From positions 1-64,000 of the forward strand of contig NZ_PDOC01000025.1 of NCBI RefSeq assembly GCF_002760655.1: a DNA stretch of 64,000 bases, given 5' to 3'. The position numbers and the translations under genes were made by a program. This DNA is from Massilia eurypsychrophila (GTDB lineage Bacteria; Pseudomonadota; Gammaproteobacteria; Burkholderiales; Burkholderiaceae_D). The notes under the pieces were generated by a model. That model had not been told where the DNA came from and made no database searches. It worked only from the letters and a program-made list of their open reading frames with translations. Shown here piece after piece: positions 1 through 13,340 of this stretch; the first letter of the stretch is position 1, and each line of letters begins with the position of its first letter.

Positions 1-81
1 GTCCTGGATGGTGCGTTCGCCGCGGGAATAGACCTTGACCAAGGCTTGCTCGATGAAGGCGTCAGAATACACTTTGCTCAT
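1..81 (-). CDS. Transposase-like protein, N-terminal 27 residues, cut by window edge
   Basis: Reading leftwards from an ATG at 79-81, the frame stays open to the window edge (MSKVYSDAFIEQALVKVYSR, then GERTIQD). This short stretch resembles the start of the helix-turn-helix segment of small transposases (IS3 OrfA-like); that is recognition from memory and the catalytic part is outside the window. The upstream spacer contains GGAGACAAC just before the start, a reasonable ribosome binding site. The family call is weak because only 27 residues are visible. Confidence 0.45.
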   Translation of the reverse strand, partial: MSKVYSDAFIEQALVKVYSRGERTIQD

Positions 82-127
82 GTTGTCTCCTAAAAATGTG
101 AGGTGACAACTAGCGTGACACAGGGGG

Positions 128-161
128 CATTCGGACATTCTATTTGAGAAATGTCCGAATG
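128..161. repeat. 12-bp perfect inverted repeat upstream of the transposase-like gene
   Basis: CATTCGGACATT at 128-139 is exactly complementary to AATGTCCGAATG at 150-161, with a 10-nt loop. It lies 47 bp upstream of the transposase-like start and directly before a copy of the GTCAGACC-type repeat (161-175). It could be the end of the insertion element or a hairpin controlling it. Confidence 0.5.
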
Positions 162-250
162 TCAGACCTGACCCCAGCGTTTGACGCGTAAAAAAGGGCC
201 AGAGTCGCGTGTACTCTGGCCCCGTGTTTCGTGCGTTACCGGCGTGTGGC

Positions 251-796
251 TCAGGCCGGGCCGCTGCCCTTTTTCATCCACGCGGCCAGCTGGTGCGGAC
301 GCAGGCCGTCGTAGTTCTCGAACGGCTGGTGGATCCACGGGTTGTGCGGCAGCTCTTCGAGGAAGTAGTCAGGCTTGATCGACGAGGTGCCCTTGACCCA
401 GATGACGGCCGACTTGACTTCGGTGACGCCTTCGAAATTGTCGGCCAGGTGGCGCGTGACCTTGTCGAGCGTGACGCCCGAATCGGCCAGGTCGTCAACC
501 AGCAGGATCTTGCCGCCCAGCGGGCCCTTGGTCATCGTCATGTACTTGGCGATGTCGAGGTCGCCGCGCACGGTGCCGGCTTCTTCGCGGTACGAACTGG
601 TCGACAAAATCGCCAGCGGCACGTCGAAGATGCGCGAGAAGACGTCACCGGGACGCACGCCGCCGCGCGCCAGGCACAGCACCTGGTCGAACTTCCATCC
701 CGATTCGTAAACCTTCAGCGCCAGGCGCTCGATCAGGGTGTGGTACTCGTCCCAGGATACCCAGAGGTCCGTGTCGGTCGATTGTGGGGTTGTCAT
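251..796 (-). CDS. Purine phosphoribosyltransferase family protein
   Basis: 181 residues. The type I PRTase signature ILLVDDLADSGVTLDKV (about residues 97-113) binds the ribose-5-phosphate of PRPP, and an upstream CLARGGVRPGDV segment fits the pyrophosphate loop. The family transfers phosphoribosyl from PRPP to a purine base (xanthine, guanine or hypoxanthine) in cytoplasmic salvage; the exact base cannot be read from sequence. It lies 27 bp downstream of purA on the same strand, and the pairing of adenylosuccinate synthetase with a PRTase supports a purine role. It is probably the last gene of the hfq-to-purA transcription unit. Confidence 0.85.
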   Translation of the reverse strand: MTTPQSTDTDLWVSWDEYHTLIERLALKVYESGWKFDQVLCLARGGVRPGDVFSRIFDVPLAILSTSSYREEAGTVRGDLDIAKYMTMTKGPLGGKILLVDDLADSGVTLDKVTRHLADNFEGVTEVKSAVIWVKGTSSIKPDYFLEELPHNPWIHQPFENYDGLRPHQLAAWMKKGSGPA

Positions 797-823
797 GCTG
801 GCTCCTCTTCTTATGTCGATCGG

Positions 824-3297
<2,474 letters not shown>

Positions 3298-3447
3298 GGG
3301 CAAAAAGCTTTGTTAAAGATCGGTCAAGGTGAACGAGAGGCGCGCACACAAACGGCGCGCCGAACCATCAATTTTACCTGAAAATGTGGACGGGCATCCA
3401 GTATTGGATTGGAATGGGGGAATTGCGGAGCTGTGCAACGGCCAACC

Positions 3448-3475
3448 AGGGTCCGACCCCATGGGGTCAGACCCT
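3448..3475. repeat. GGGGTCAGACCC-type palindromic repeat, inverted pair
   Basis: AGGGTCCGACCCC (3448-3460) and GGGGTCAGACCCT (3463-3475) form an inverted pair with a 2-nt spacer and one mismatch. It lies 13 bp beyond the hflC stop codon in the hflC-hisZ gap. The same 13-mer recurs near 17.8 kb and 27.5 kb, always outside or at the edge of genes, so it behaves like a REP-type element that may also act as an RNA hairpin after hflC. Confidence 0.7.
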
Positions 3476-3488
3476 TCAACCGGACGCT

Positions 3489-4385
3489 TTACTTCTTGGC
3501 CGGTGCTGCGGCGGAGGCGCCACCCGGGCTGCGGAAGTACTTGAAGAACTCGGAGCTCGGATCGAGCACCATCACGTCGCCGCGGCTCTTGAAGGTGCTG
3601 CGGTACGCTTCCAGCGAACGGTAGAACTTGTAGAACTCGGGGTTCCTGCCAAACGCTTCGGCGTAAATCTGCGATGCCTTGGCGTCGCCGTCACCCTTGA
3701 TCTTTTCGGCGTCGCGGAACGCTTCGGCCAGGATCACGGTGCGCTGGCGATCGGCATCGGCGCGGATCTTTTCCGATTCGGCCGCACCGGTCGAACGCAG
3801 TTCATTGGCCACGCGGGTACGCTCGGCCTTCATGCGGTCGTACACCGAGGCGTTGATCTGCTCGACGTAATCGACGCGCTTGAGGCGCACGTCGACGATC
3901 TCGACGCCGATCTGCTTGGCCTCGGAAACGACCTTGATGCGGATCGCTTCCATCACCTTGCCACGCTCGCCCGAGATCACTTCGCGCACGGTGCGCTTGG
4001 TGATTTCGTCGTTCAGCGCCGACTTGACGATCTGGTTCATGCGGTCGCGCGCGCGCGCTTCTTCGCCGCTGAAGCTGACGTAGTACAGGCGCGGATCGGT
4101 GATGCGCCATTTGACGAAGGCGTCGACCAGGATGTTCTTCTTCTCGGCCGTGATGAAGCGGTCGGCGTCGGGCGTGTCGATCGTCAGGATGCGCTTGTCC
4201 AGGTACAGCACGTTCTGGAACGGCGGAGGCAGCTTGAAGTGCAGGCCGGGCTGGCTGATCACTTCACGCACTTCACCGAGCGCGAAGACGATCGCGAAGC
4301 GGCGCTGGTCGACCACGAATACCGTGGACGAGAGCAGCATCAGGGCAATGAAGCCGGCAACAAACAGGGTAACCAGGCGGTTCAT
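3489..4385 (-). CDS. hflC: Protease modulator HflC
   Basis: 298 residues. One N-terminal membrane helix (about residues 4-24, LVTLFVAGFIALMLLSSTVF) is followed by an SPFH/band-7 domain and a helical region rich in Glu, Arg and Ala. HflC pairs with HflK in a large inner-membrane complex facing the periplasm that surrounds and modulates the FtsH protease. The start ATG overlaps the last base of the hflK stop (TGATG), so translation is coupled. The C-terminus ends in an Ala/Pro/Lys tail. Confidence 0.96.
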   Translation of the reverse strand: MNRLVTLFVAGFIALMLLSSTVFVVDQRRFAIVFALGEVREVISQPGLHFKLPPPFQNVLYLDKRILTIDTPDADRFITAEKKNILVDAFVKWRITDPRLYYVSFSGEEARARDRMNQIVKSALNDEITKRTVREVISGERGKVMEAIRIKVVSEAKQIGVEIVDVRLKRVDYVEQINASVYDRMKAERTRVANELRSTGAAESEKIRADADRQRTVILAEAFRDAEKIKGDGDAKASQIYAEAFGRNPEFYKFYRSLEAYRSTFKSRGDVMVLDPSSEFFKYFRSPGGASAAAPAKK

Positions 4386-5674
4386 CAGCGGCTCTCCCGA
4401 TCACGCGAATTCTCGCGGGTGCGGCTGTCCCGCTGGCGGATGTTTTCTACTGTCTGCATGGCTTCCTGGGGCTGCGTCGTGGCCGGCGCGGCTGTCGCCG
4501 GCGCGGTGCGGGTCGTGGCGGCGACATCGTTGGCGGCCGCCTGGGCGATCAATTTATCGAGCGGCAGGTACAGCAGGTTGCTGCCGGACTTGGCGTCCAC
4601 CAGGACCTTGCTCGCGCTGCTGAAAATAGTCTGCATCGTGTCGAGGTACATGCGGTCGCGCGTGACACCTGGCGCCTTCTGGTATTCGTTCAGCACCGAC
4701 GTGAAGCGCGAGGCGTTACCGGTGGCGTTTTCGACCACCATCGCGCGGTACGCTTCGGCTTCCTGGGTCAGGCGGATGGCGTTACCGCGCGAGCTAGGGA
4801 TGACGTTGTTGGCGTAAGCCTCGCCTTCGCTGCGGGCGCGGGCGCGATCCTGGCCTGCCTTGACGGCGTCGTCGAAGGCGCTTTGCACCTGCTCCGGCGG
4901 CTGCACGCTTTGCATCGTCACGTTGGTGATCTGCGCACCCAATGCATAGCGGTCGACGATCGACTGCATCAGCTTGTGGGTGTCGATGGCGACCTTCTCG
5001 CGGCCTTCGTACAGCACGAAGTCCATCTTGCTCTTGCCGACCACTTCGCGGATTGCCGTTTCGGCGATCTGGCGGATGGTGTCGTCGTCGTGGTCGCGGT
5101 TGGTGAAGATCCAGGCGACGGGGTCTTTCAGCGTGTACTGCACCGCGAACTGGATGTCGATGATGTTTTCATCGTCGGTCAGCATCAGCGATTCTTTCTG
5201 GTTCTTCGCGCGCACCGAGCCGCGGTAGCCGATTTCGGCGGTGCGAACCTGCGACACGTTGACGATCTCGTGCTGCTGGAACGGGTACGGCCAGCGCCAG
5301 TTGAAACCGGCGCCGGTGGTGTGGCTGAGCTTGCCGAACGTGGTGACGACGGCCGACTGGCCTTCCTGCACGATGAAAGCGCCGCTGGCGAGCCAGATGA
5401 AAACGATGACCGCGCCAACGACGCCGGCGGTGATGCCCGCGCCTTTCATGTCGGGACGATAGCCGCCCGGCTCGGGCGTGCCGCCGTTGTTCTTCTGGCC
5501 GAACATGCGGTTCAGGCGCGCGTTGAAGTCGCGCCACATCTGGTCGAGGTCCGGCGGACCCTCCCCCGGCTTTCTGCCTTCTTGTTTTTTATTGTCGCCT
5601 TCAGGCCGGCGGCCCCAACGAGGATCGTTGAGCGACAATTTGACGCCGAGGCGCCTGATCAGGGAAACGAGCAT
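4385..5674 (-). CDS. hflK: FtsH protease activity modulator HflK
   Basis: 429 residues. A Gly/Asp/Arg-rich cytoplasmic N-terminus (SLNDPRWGRRPEG) precedes one membrane helix (about residues 78-100, ITAGVVGAVIVFIWLASGAF), then the SPFH domain and an Ala/Thr/Pro-rich C-terminal tail. It works with HflC as an oligomeric regulator of FtsH. The start is 1 bp from the hflX stop. An in-frame ATG at 5674 was used; the conserved region begins about 13 residues later, so a shorter form beginning nearer SLNDPRWG cannot be excluded. Confidence 0.95.
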   Translation of the reverse strand: MLVSLIRRLGVKLSLNDPRWGRRPEGDNKKQEGRKPGEGPPDLDQMWRDFNARLNRMFGQKNNGGTPEPGGYRPDMKGAGITAGVVGAVIVFIWLASGAFIVQEGQSAVVTTFGKLSHTTGAGFNWRWPYPFQQHEIVNVSQVRTAEIGYRGSVRAKNQKESLMLTDDENIIDIQFAVQYTLKDPVAWIFTNRDHDDDTIRQIAETAIREVVGKSKMDFVLYEGREKVAIDTHKLMQSIVDRYALGAQITNVTMQSVQPPEQVQSAFDDAVKAGQDRARARSEGEAYANNVIPSSRGNAIRLTQEAEAYRAMVVENATGNASRFTSVLNEYQKAPGVTRDRMYLDTMQTIFSSASKVLVDAKSGSNLLYLPLDKLIAQAAANDVAATTRTAPATAAPATTQPQEAMQTVENIRQRDSRTRENSRDRESR

Positions 5675-5675
5675 G

Positions 5676-6869
5676 CTATCGTGGTCCGGCGTTGGTTGAA
5701 ATACTATCGGGAGGCGCTTCTTTTACTTCTTCTTGTTCCAGCTCTGCTTCTTCGGCTTCGTGCGCGTGGTCCTGCCCATCGAACAGATGGGTCAGTCCGG
5801 GCGCCGCCTTGGCCGCTTCAACGATGGCTTCGCGCAGCAGGTCGAGGCCTTCGCCACTCCTGGCGCTGATAAAAACGCGGCTGATTTTATCATATTCATC
5901 ACGCTCGATCGCAGGCTCGAGGCCGGCTGCGTCAATCTTGTTCCATACCAGGATTTGCGGAATATGGTCGGCGCCGATTTCCTTAAGCACTAGGTTGACC
6001 TGCTCGATCTGCTCCATGCGCACCGGGCTGGCGCCGTCGACGACGTGCAGCAGCAGGTCGGCGTGGATGGTTTCTTCCAGCGTGGCGCGAAACGCCGCCA
6101 CCAGCTGGTGCGGCAGTTCGCGCACGAAACCGACCGTGTCGGACATGACGACGTTGCCCACTTCCTGGCCCAGGTACAGCCGGCGCGAGGTGGTGTCGAG
6201 GGTGGCGAACAGCTGGTCGGCGACGTACACGCCGGCCTTGGTAAGTGCGTTGAACAGGGTCGACTTGCCGGCATTGGTGTAGCCAACGAGCGACACCGAA
6301 AACGTCTGCGTGCGCCCGCGCGCACGGCGCTGGGTCTCGTGCTGCTTGCGCAGCTTGACAAGGCGCGCGCGCAGCGCCTTGACGCGCTCGCCGATCAGGC
6401 GGCGGTCTGTCTCGAGCTGGGTTTCACCGGGGCCGCGCAGGCCGATACCGCCCTTTTGCCGCTCGAGGTGGGTCCAGCCGCGGATCAGGCGCGTGGCCAG
6501 GTGCTGCAGCTGGGCCAGCTCGACCTGCAGCTTGCCCTCGTGGCTCTTGGCGCGCTGCGCGAAGATGTCGAGGATCAGGCTGGTGCGGTCGAGCACGCGC
6601 ACGTTGATGCGCTTTTCGAGGTTGCGCTGCTGGGCAGGCGACAGCGCATGGTTGAAGATGACGATTTCGATGTTGTCGGCGAGGACGGCCTGGCCGATTT
6701 CGTCGGCCTTGCCGCTGCCGACGAAGTAGGCGGCGTCCGGACTGGAACGCTTGGCCGTGATGGTCGTGATCGGCACGGCGCCGGCGGACTGGGCGAGCAG
6801 CGACAGCTCTTCAACGCTGGCGTCGAAATCGCCAGCGCCGAAGTCGATGCCGACTAAGGCTGCGCGCAT
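5676..6869 (-). CDS. hflX: GTPase HflX
   Basis: 397 residues. An N-terminal HflX domain with a glycine-rich helical region (about residues 130-155, GGIGLRGPGETQLETDRR) precedes a G domain with Walker A GYTNAGKST, switch DTVGFVRELPH and NKID. HflX is a ribosome-binding GTPase that splits stalled or heat-inactivated 70S ribosomes. It lies between hfq and hflK as in the classic hfq-hflX-hflKC cluster. The acidic C-terminal tail (EEAELEQEEVKEAPP) is lineage-variable. Confidence 0.96.
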   Translation of the reverse strand: MRAALVGIDFGAGDFDASVEELSLLAQSAGAVPITTITAKRSSPDAAYFVGSGKADEIGQAVLADNIEIVIFNHALSPAQQRNLEKRINVRVLDRTSLILDIFAQRAKSHEGKLQVELAQLQHLATRLIRGWTHLERQKGGIGLRGPGETQLETDRRLIGERVKALRARLVKLRKQHETQRRARGRTQTFSVSLVGYTNAGKSTLFNALTKAGVYVADQLFATLDTTSRRLYLGQEVGNVVMSDTVGFVRELPHQLVAAFRATLEETIHADLLLHVVDGASPVRMEQIEQVNLVLKEIGADHIPQILVWNKIDAAGLEPAIERDEYDKISRVFISARSGEGLDLLREAIVEAAKAAPGLTHLFDGQDHAHEAEEAELEQEEVKEAPPDSISTNAGPR

Positions 6870-6908
6870 ATGCTCTGTGCCTGGGCCATGGCCGCTGCGC
6901 CCGAAGCC

Positions 6909-7145
6909 TTATTCAGCTTCAGCCTCGAGGTTGAGGTTGACGGCGCGCGCCGGTACGACGGTGGAGATTGCATGCTTGTAGACCATTTGGGTAACGGTGT
7001 TACGCAGCAGTACTACGTACTGGTCGAAGGACTCGATATGTCCCTGCAGTTTGATGCCGTTGACCAGGTAGATCGAAACGGGAACGTGTTCCTTGCGCAA
7101 GGCATTAAGGAATGGGTCTTGTAACAGTTGCCCTTTGTTGCTCAT
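6909..7145 (-). CDS. hfq: RNA chaperone Hfq
   Basis: 78 residues. The protein has the Sm1 motif with [19 protein letters not shown] and the Sm2 motif [10 protein letters not shown], ending in a short acidic tail (NLNLEAEAE). Hfq hexamers pair small RNAs with mRNAs and affect stability and translation. A GGAG ribosome binding site precedes the ATG. It is the first gene of the hfq-hflX-hflK-hflC series; the 144 bp between it and der should hold its promoter, though I could not pick out convincing -35/-10 boxes. Confidence 0.98.
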   Translation of the reverse strand: MSNKGQLLQDPFLNALRKEHVPVSIYLVNGIKLQGHIESFDQYVVLLRNTVTQMVYKHAISTVVPARAVNLNLEAEAE

Positions 7146-7289
7146 GACAGCTCCGTGTGTTGTTGTAGTTCAAAAATTGGAGGCGACTCGGGCGATTTCA
7201 AGTGTTAATACTGATCTTTCCTCAAGACGCCAAAGATGTCGTTAAGCTACTGTAACCTGTTTTGCCAGTTCCTGTCGTACGCCCGGCCG

Positions 7290-8633
7290 TTATTTCTGCG
7301 TTTTGGCAAACGGATTCTTACCCACACGCAATTCGATTCGCAGCGGTGTGCCGACCAGGTTGAACGTGTCGCGGAAATGCTTTTCCAGGTAACGTTTGTA
7401 CGGCTCGCCGACCGAGTCGAGCGCGTTGCCGTGGATGACGATGATCGGCGGATTCTGCCCGCCCTGGTGGGCGTAGCGCAGCTTCGGCCGGATCGAGCCC
7501 TTGCGGCGCGGCTCCTGCTTTTCGACCGCTTCGATCAGCGCGCGCGTCAGGCGCGGCGTCGACAGGTCGGCGGTGGCGGCGGCGTAGGCGGCGTCGACCG
7601 ACTTCATCAACGGACCGATGCCGCTGTTCTTCAGCGCCGAGATGAAGTGCGTCTTGGCAAACGACAGGAAGTCGAGCTTGCGGTCGATGTCGATCTTGAT
7701 CTCGTCGCGCTCGTCCGAGCGCAAGCCATCCCACTTGTTGACCGCCACTACCAGCGCGCGTCCCGTTTCGAGGATGAAGCCGGCGATGTGGGCGTCTTGC
7801 TCGGAGATATCTTGCTGCGCATCGAGCAGCAGGATGACGACGTTCGCTTCCGAAATCGACTGCAAGGTCTTGACCACCGAAAACTTCTCGATCGCTTCGA
7901 ACACCTTGCCGCGGCGACGGATGCCGGCCGTGTCGATCAGCGTGTAGTTCTTGCCGTCGCGCTCGAACGGCACCTCGATCGAGTCGCGCGTGGTGCCGGG
8001 CATGTCGAAGGCGATCACGCGCTCTTCGCCGATCAGGGTGTTGACCAGGGTCGACTTGCCGACGTTCGGGCGGCCGACGATGGCGATCTTGACGCCGCGT
8101 TCGGCCGGCGCCAGTTCCTCGGCATCGTCCGGACGCGAGGCGAACGCCTCGTTGAGCGCTTCCTCGACCAGGTCGGTGACGCCGTCGCCATGGGCGGCGG
8201 AAATGACGTACGGGTCGCCCATGCCGAGCTCATAGAAGTCGGCGACGACGGCGCTGTACTTCATGCCCTCGCCCTTGTTGACCACCAGCATGACCTTGCG
8301 GCCCGACTTGCGCAGGAAGTCGGTGATGGTCTTGTCGTGCGGCGTCATGCCCTGGCGGCCGTCGACGATGAAGATGACGACGTCCGCTTCGGCGACGGCC
8401 TGCTTGGTCTGCAGGGCCATCTGGTGCATGATGCCTTCCTTGGCGACCGGCTCGAAACCACCGGTGTCGATGACCAGGAAGGGGCGCTCGCCGACGCGGC
8501 CTTCGCCGTAGTGGCGATCGCGCGTCAGGCCAGGCAAGTCTGCCACGAGGGCGTCACGCGAGCGCGTGAGGCGATTGAATAAGGTCGATTTCCCGACGTT
8601 GGGGCGACCAACTAATGCTATTACCGGCTTCAT
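7290..8633 (-). CDS. der: Ribosome biogenesis GTPase Der (EngA)
   Basis: 447 residues with two tandem G domains, each with GRPNVGKST (about residues 8-16 and 186-194), DTGGF and DTAGI switch regions, NKGE/NKWD specificity motifs, and a C-terminal KH-like domain. Der is essential for 50S subunit maturation. It starts four bases after the bamB stop, the usual bamB-der linkage, so the two are cotranscribed. Confidence 0.97.
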   Translation of the reverse strand: MKPVIALVGRPNVGKSTLFNRLTRSRDALVADLPGLTRDRHYGEGRVGERPFLVIDTGGFEPVAKEGIMHQMALQTKQAVAEADVVIFIVDGRQGMTPHDKTITDFLRKSGRKVMLVVNKGEGMKYSAVVADFYELGMGDPYVISAAHGDGVTDLVEEALNEAFASRPDDAEELAPAERGVKIAIVGRPNVGKSTLVNTLIGEERVIAFDMPGTTRDSIEVPFERDGKNYTLIDTAGIRRRGKVFEAIEKFSVVKTLQSISEANVVILLLDAQQDISEQDAHIAGFILETGRALVVAVNKWDGLRSDERDEIKIDIDRKLDFLSFAKTHFISALKNSGIGPLMKSVDAAYAAATADLSTPRLTRALIEAVEKQEPRRKGSIRPKLRYAHQGGQNPPIIVIHGNALDSVGEPYKRYLEKHFRDTFNLVGTPLRIELRVGKNPFAKTQK

Positions 8634-8637
8634 GGTG

Positions 8638-9810
8638 TTATTCGACCGCGATTGCGGTCACAGTCCCAGATTGTGTTTGAAAAATCAGATTCGAGCCAGC
8701 GACCAGCGGTGCCGATTTGACCGGGCTCCCGTCAGTTGCCGCACGTGCTAAAAAGGCGCCATCTTCCCGTGACAGGAAATGGATGAAGCCCTGGTAATCG
8801 CCGACCGCGACAGCGCGGCCGTACGAGACCGGCGTCGACAGACGCCGGTAGCTCAACTTGTCGTTCTTCCAGGCGCTGGTGCCGCCGTCGCGATTGAAGG
8901 CCGACATGGCGCCCTTGTCGTCGACGGCAAACACGAAGCGCTGGTCGGCGGCAACGCCGACGTCGGACGACAATTCCTTGGTCCAGCGGGCCGTGCCGGT
9001 GAGCAGATCGAAGCAGCCGACCCGGCCCTGGTACGAGACGGCGCACACGTCGTTCTCGATCACCACCGGGGTGCCGCTGATGTCGGTGACGCGTTCGAGT
9101 TCGGTGGCGCCGCGCGCTTCGCCGACGGCCACTTCCCAGCGCGGCGCGCCGGTGGCGACGATCAGCGAGAGCAGCTTGCCGCCCGGCTGGGCGATGAGGA
9201 CGTCCTTGCCGGCCATGACCATGCCAGGCGCGTTACGCAACGTCAACGACGGCGACGGGCGCTGCACGGTCCACTTCTTTTCGCCCGTCCTGGCGTCAAG
9301 GCCGATGATGCGGTTGTCGATCGAGCGCACCACCACGAAGCCCTGCCCCACCGCCGGCGCCGACAGCACTTCGCTAGACGCCTGCGCGGTCCACAGCGGC
9401 TTGCCGTCCATGCCGAAGGCCATCACGACGCCCTTGGCGCCGCCGACGGCGAGCATGGTGCCGTCGGAGCCGATGCCGGCCGTCAGCGGCTTGTCGGCCT
9501 TGATGCGCCACACCACGCGGCCGGTGACGGAGTCGACGCGTGCGATGGCGCCGTCGCCGCCGGCCACCAGCAGTTCGGTGCCGACCAGCGCCGGCGACAG
9601 GATGAAATCGTTGGCCTTGCCGATGTCGAGTTTCCAGGCGGTGCGCACGGCCATCGAGCCTTTCAGCTCGACCAGCGGGGCCGGCAGGTTGGTCTTCGAT
9701 TTGGACGCAAAAGGATTGAGCGAACTCAGGCTTGGCATGCTCGGCAGGGACGAACAGCCCGCCATCAGCGCCAGTGCACTCAGGCCAACCAGTTTCTGGG
9801 TAATACGCAT
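8638..9810 (-). CDS. bamB: Outer membrane protein assembly factor BamB
   Basis: 390 residues. A lipoprotein signal peptide ends at LALMAGC (lipidated Cys at about residue 19), followed by a beta-propeller of PQQ-like repeats with [14 protein letters not shown] and [12 protein letters not shown] blades. BamB is a lipoprotein of the BAM complex that inserts beta-barrel proteins into the outer membrane. It sits between yfgM and der, the conserved order. Confidence 0.95.
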   Translation of the reverse strand: MRITQKLVGLSALALMAGCSSLPSMPSLSSLNPFASKSKTNLPAPLVELKGSMAVRTAWKLDIGKANDFILSPALVGTELLVAGGDGAIARVDSVTGRVVWRIKADKPLTAGIGSDGTMLAVGGAKGVVMAFGMDGKPLWTAQASSEVLSAPAVGQGFVVVRSIDNRIIGLDARTGEKKWTVQRPSPSLTLRNAPGMVMAGKDVLIAQPGGKLLSLIVATGAPRWEVAVGEARGATELERVTDISGTPVVIENDVCAVSYQGRVGCFDLLTGTARWTKELSSDVGVAADQRFVFAVDDKGAMSAFNRDGGTSAWKNDKLSYRRLSTPVSYGRAVAVGDYQGFIHFLSREDGAFLARAATDGSPVKSAPLVAGSNLIFQTQSGTVTAIAVE

Positions 9811-9871
9811 AGTCTTCTAACCTTGTTCTTGGACTTGTTGTAGTACTGGTAGTTTCAGCTTGGCTTGGCGA

Positions 9872-10531
9872 TCAGGCGGCCGGCTTGACCGTCACCGCCG
9901 GCACGGTGCCGCCGATCGACTCGAGCTTGACTTCAACGAGCTTGCGGCCAGGACTTCTCTCGTCCATCGCCGTCAGCGCCGCCAGGTAGGCGGTGCGGGC
10001 GTCGGCCAGCTTGTTCTGCGCCACCAGGATGTCGCCCTTGCGGTCGGCCACCGAGCCGGCGAACTGCGCCGGAGATTCGGCGGCGAGCACCTTGAGGCCT
10101 TCGTCGTAGGCTTTTTCGTCGAGCAGGATGCCGGCCAGGCGCAGGCGCGCGATCGCCTTGTACTCGTCGTTGCCGTGCTCGATCGCCCATTGCAGCTGGG
10201 TTTTCGCCGTCTTCAGATCATTGGCGTCGAAGGCTGCCTTGGCGGCGACCAGCGCGGCCATCGGGCCGTAGGCGGTCGAGCCGAACTTGCTTTCGATGTC
10301 GGCGGCGATGCGCTGCACCTTGACGTTGTCCTTGTCGGTCAGCGACTTGTTGAGGTCTTCGTACAGCACCGACGCGTCAGCGGCCTGGCTGGACTGGTGC
10401 GACTTCCAGAAGTTGTAGCCGGCGAACGACGCCAGCGCGATGATCAGCACCCACGTCAGCACGTTGCCGTACTTGTTCCAGAACGCCTTCAGGTCGGCTA
10501 ATTGTTCTTGTTCTTCGAGATCGTATGCCAT
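9872..10531 (-). CDS. YfgM-family tetratricopeptide protein (SecYEG-associated)
   Basis: 219 residues. A short cytoplasmic N-terminus (MAYDLEEQEQLADLKAFWNK) leads into one membrane helix (about residues 24-44, VLTWVLIIALASFAGYNFW) and a periplasmic TPR-like helical domain. The family (YfgM, TPR_21) associates with the Sec translocon and the PpiD chaperone for periplasmic folding. Its place between hisS and bamB is the standard order and supports the assignment. Confidence 0.9.
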   Translation of the reverse strand: MAYDLEEQEQLADLKAFWNKYGNVLTWVLIIALASFAGYNFWKSHQSSQAADASVLYEDLNKSLTDKDNVKVQRIAADIESKFGSTAYGPMAALVAAKAAFDANDLKTAKTQLQWAIEHGNDEYKAIARLRLAGILLDEKAYDEGLKVLAAESPAQFAGSVADRKGDILVAQNKLADARTAYLAALTAMDERSPGRKLVEVKLESIGGTVPAVTVKPAA

Positions 10532-10577
10532 GGATTTATCTAGTAGAGGTTAAGGAATATGTATGCTGCCGGGCAGC

Positions 10578-11921
10578 TCAATGATGGTAATGCACGTGAT
10601 CGTGGTCGTAATCGTCGCCGACGATCTGGTCGACCAGGTATTCGACGACGTCGTCGAACGGCACCGTGGCCTGCTGTGTGTCGGTGGCGCTGCCGCGCAT
10701 CGCCTTGACCGCCGCCACGTGGTTGGCGATCTCGTCGTCACCGAGGATGACGGCGAACGCGGCGCCGCTGGCGTCGGCCTTCTTCATCTGTGTCTTGAAG
10801 CTGCCGGCGCCGCTCGCAGCCGCGCAATGTAGCACAACATCGAGTCCGGCATCGCGAATTCTCTCGGCCAGCACGAACGCCTGCATCTGCGCCGCCTCGC
10901 CTTGGTGCACCATGTAGACGTCGCATTGCGACGGTGCGGCCGATTCGCCGGCGGACTTCATCAGCTCGATCAGGCGCTCCATGCCCATCGCGAAACCGAC
11001 CGCTGGGGTGGGCTTGCCGCCGAACATTTCGATCAGGGGATCGTAGCGCCCGCCGGCGCAGACGGTGCCCTGGGCGCCGAGCTCGTCGGTGACGAATTCG
11101 AACACGGTGCGGTTGTAGTAGTCGATGCCGCGCACCAGGCGCGTGTTGACGACGTAGGGCACGTTGTTGTGGTCGAGGATCTTCTTGACGCCGTTAAAGT
11201 GCGCCAGAGACTCGCCCTCGAGGTAGTCGAGCAGCTTCGGCGCGCCGTTGACCAGCTCCTGCATCGCCGGATTCTTGGTGTCGAGGATGCGCAGCGGATT
11301 GGTGTGCAGGCGGCGTTTCGCTTCGGCGTCGAGCGTCGCGTCGTTCGCTTCGAAGTAGGCGATCAGGTCGGCGCGGTGGCGCAGGCGCTCGCTAGCGTCG
11401 CCGATCGAGTTGAGCTCGAGGCGGATGTTTTCCAGGCCAAGGTCGTCCCACAGGCGGCGGCACATCATGATCAGCTCGGCATCGATGTCCGGGCCGGTGA
11501 AGCCGATCGCTTCGGCGCCGAACTGGAAGAACTGGCGGTAGCGGCCGCGCTGCGGGCGTTCGTGGCGGAACATCGGGCCCTTGTACCACAGGCGCTTGGG
11601 GCCGTCGTAGACCAGGTTATGTTCGAGCACGGCGCGCACGGTGCCGGCGGTGCCTTCAGGACGCAATGTCAAGAGGTCGCCGTTCATCGAATCGGTGAAC
11701 GAATACATTTCCTTTTCGACGATGTCGGTGACGGCGCCGATGGCGCGCGCGAACAGGCCCGTCTCTTCCAGGATCGGCGTGACGATCTTCTGGTAGCCGT
11801 AGCTTTTCAGGATCGACTCGGTGGTGTTTTCCAGCAGTTCCCACAGCGGCGCTTCGGCCGGCAGGATGTCGTTCATGCCCTTGACTGCGACAATTTTTTC
11901 AGCTTTTTTGTTCTCAGACAT
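10578..11921 (-). CDS. hisS: Histidyl-tRNA synthetase
   Basis: 447 residues, class II synthetase. It contains the histidine-binding [16 protein letters not shown] segment (HisA motif), motif 2 around [14 protein letters not shown] and motif 3 with GFAMGMERL, then the anticodon-binding domain. It charges tRNA-His. The extreme C-terminus is unusual: it ends in [12 protein letters not shown], five of the last eight residues being His. The start ATG is followed by the Lys-rich MSENKKAEK. Confidence 0.97.
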   Translation of the reverse strand: MSENKKAEKIVAVKGMNDILPAEAPLWELLENTTESILKSYGYQKIVTPILEETGLFARAIGAVTDIVEKEMYSFTDSMNGDLLTLRPEGTAGTVRAVLEHNLVYDGPKRLWYKGPMFRHERPQRGRYRQFFQFGAEAIGFTGPDIDAELIMMCRRLWDDLGLENIRLELNSIGDASERLRHRADLIAYFEANDATLDAEAKRRLHTNPLRILDTKNPAMQELVNGAPKLLDYLEGESLAHFNGVKKILDHNNVPYVVNTRLVRGIDYYNRTVFEFVTDELGAQGTVCAGGRYDPLIEMFGGKPTPAVGFAMGMERLIELMKSAGESAAPSQCDVYMVHQGEAAQMQAFVLAERIRDAGLDVVLHCAAASGAGSFKTQMKKADASGAAFAVILGDDEIANHVAAVKAMRGSATDTQQATVPFDDVVEYLVDQIVGDDYDHDHVHYHH

Positions 11922-11981
11922 CTCTATATTCGCTTCAATGTTTTCTGTTGCTCTGTAATTTCAGAATGTCGCCAAGGAGTC

Positions 11982-12027
11982 CCGGCTTGCAAGCCGGACC
12001 GTTCCGCCGGCGAGCGGCATGCCGCTC
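11982..12027. repeat. Two adjacent 16-bp perfect palindromes between ispG and hisS
   Basis: CCGGCTTGCAAGCCGG (11982-11997) and GAGCGGCATGCCGCTC (12012-12027) are each perfectly self-complementary and separated by 14 bp. They lie in the 147-bp gap between ispG and hisS. They could form hairpins that attenuate or process the transcript, or be REP-type DNA elements; neither is followed by a T-run, so simple intrinsic termination is unlikely. Confidence 0.55.
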
Positions 12028-12068
12028 TAAACCCCGGCTACACCGACAATTTTTCAGGCTTACTCATA

Positions 12069-13328
<1,260 letters not shown>

Positions 13329-13340
13329 AAGCGTAAGCAA

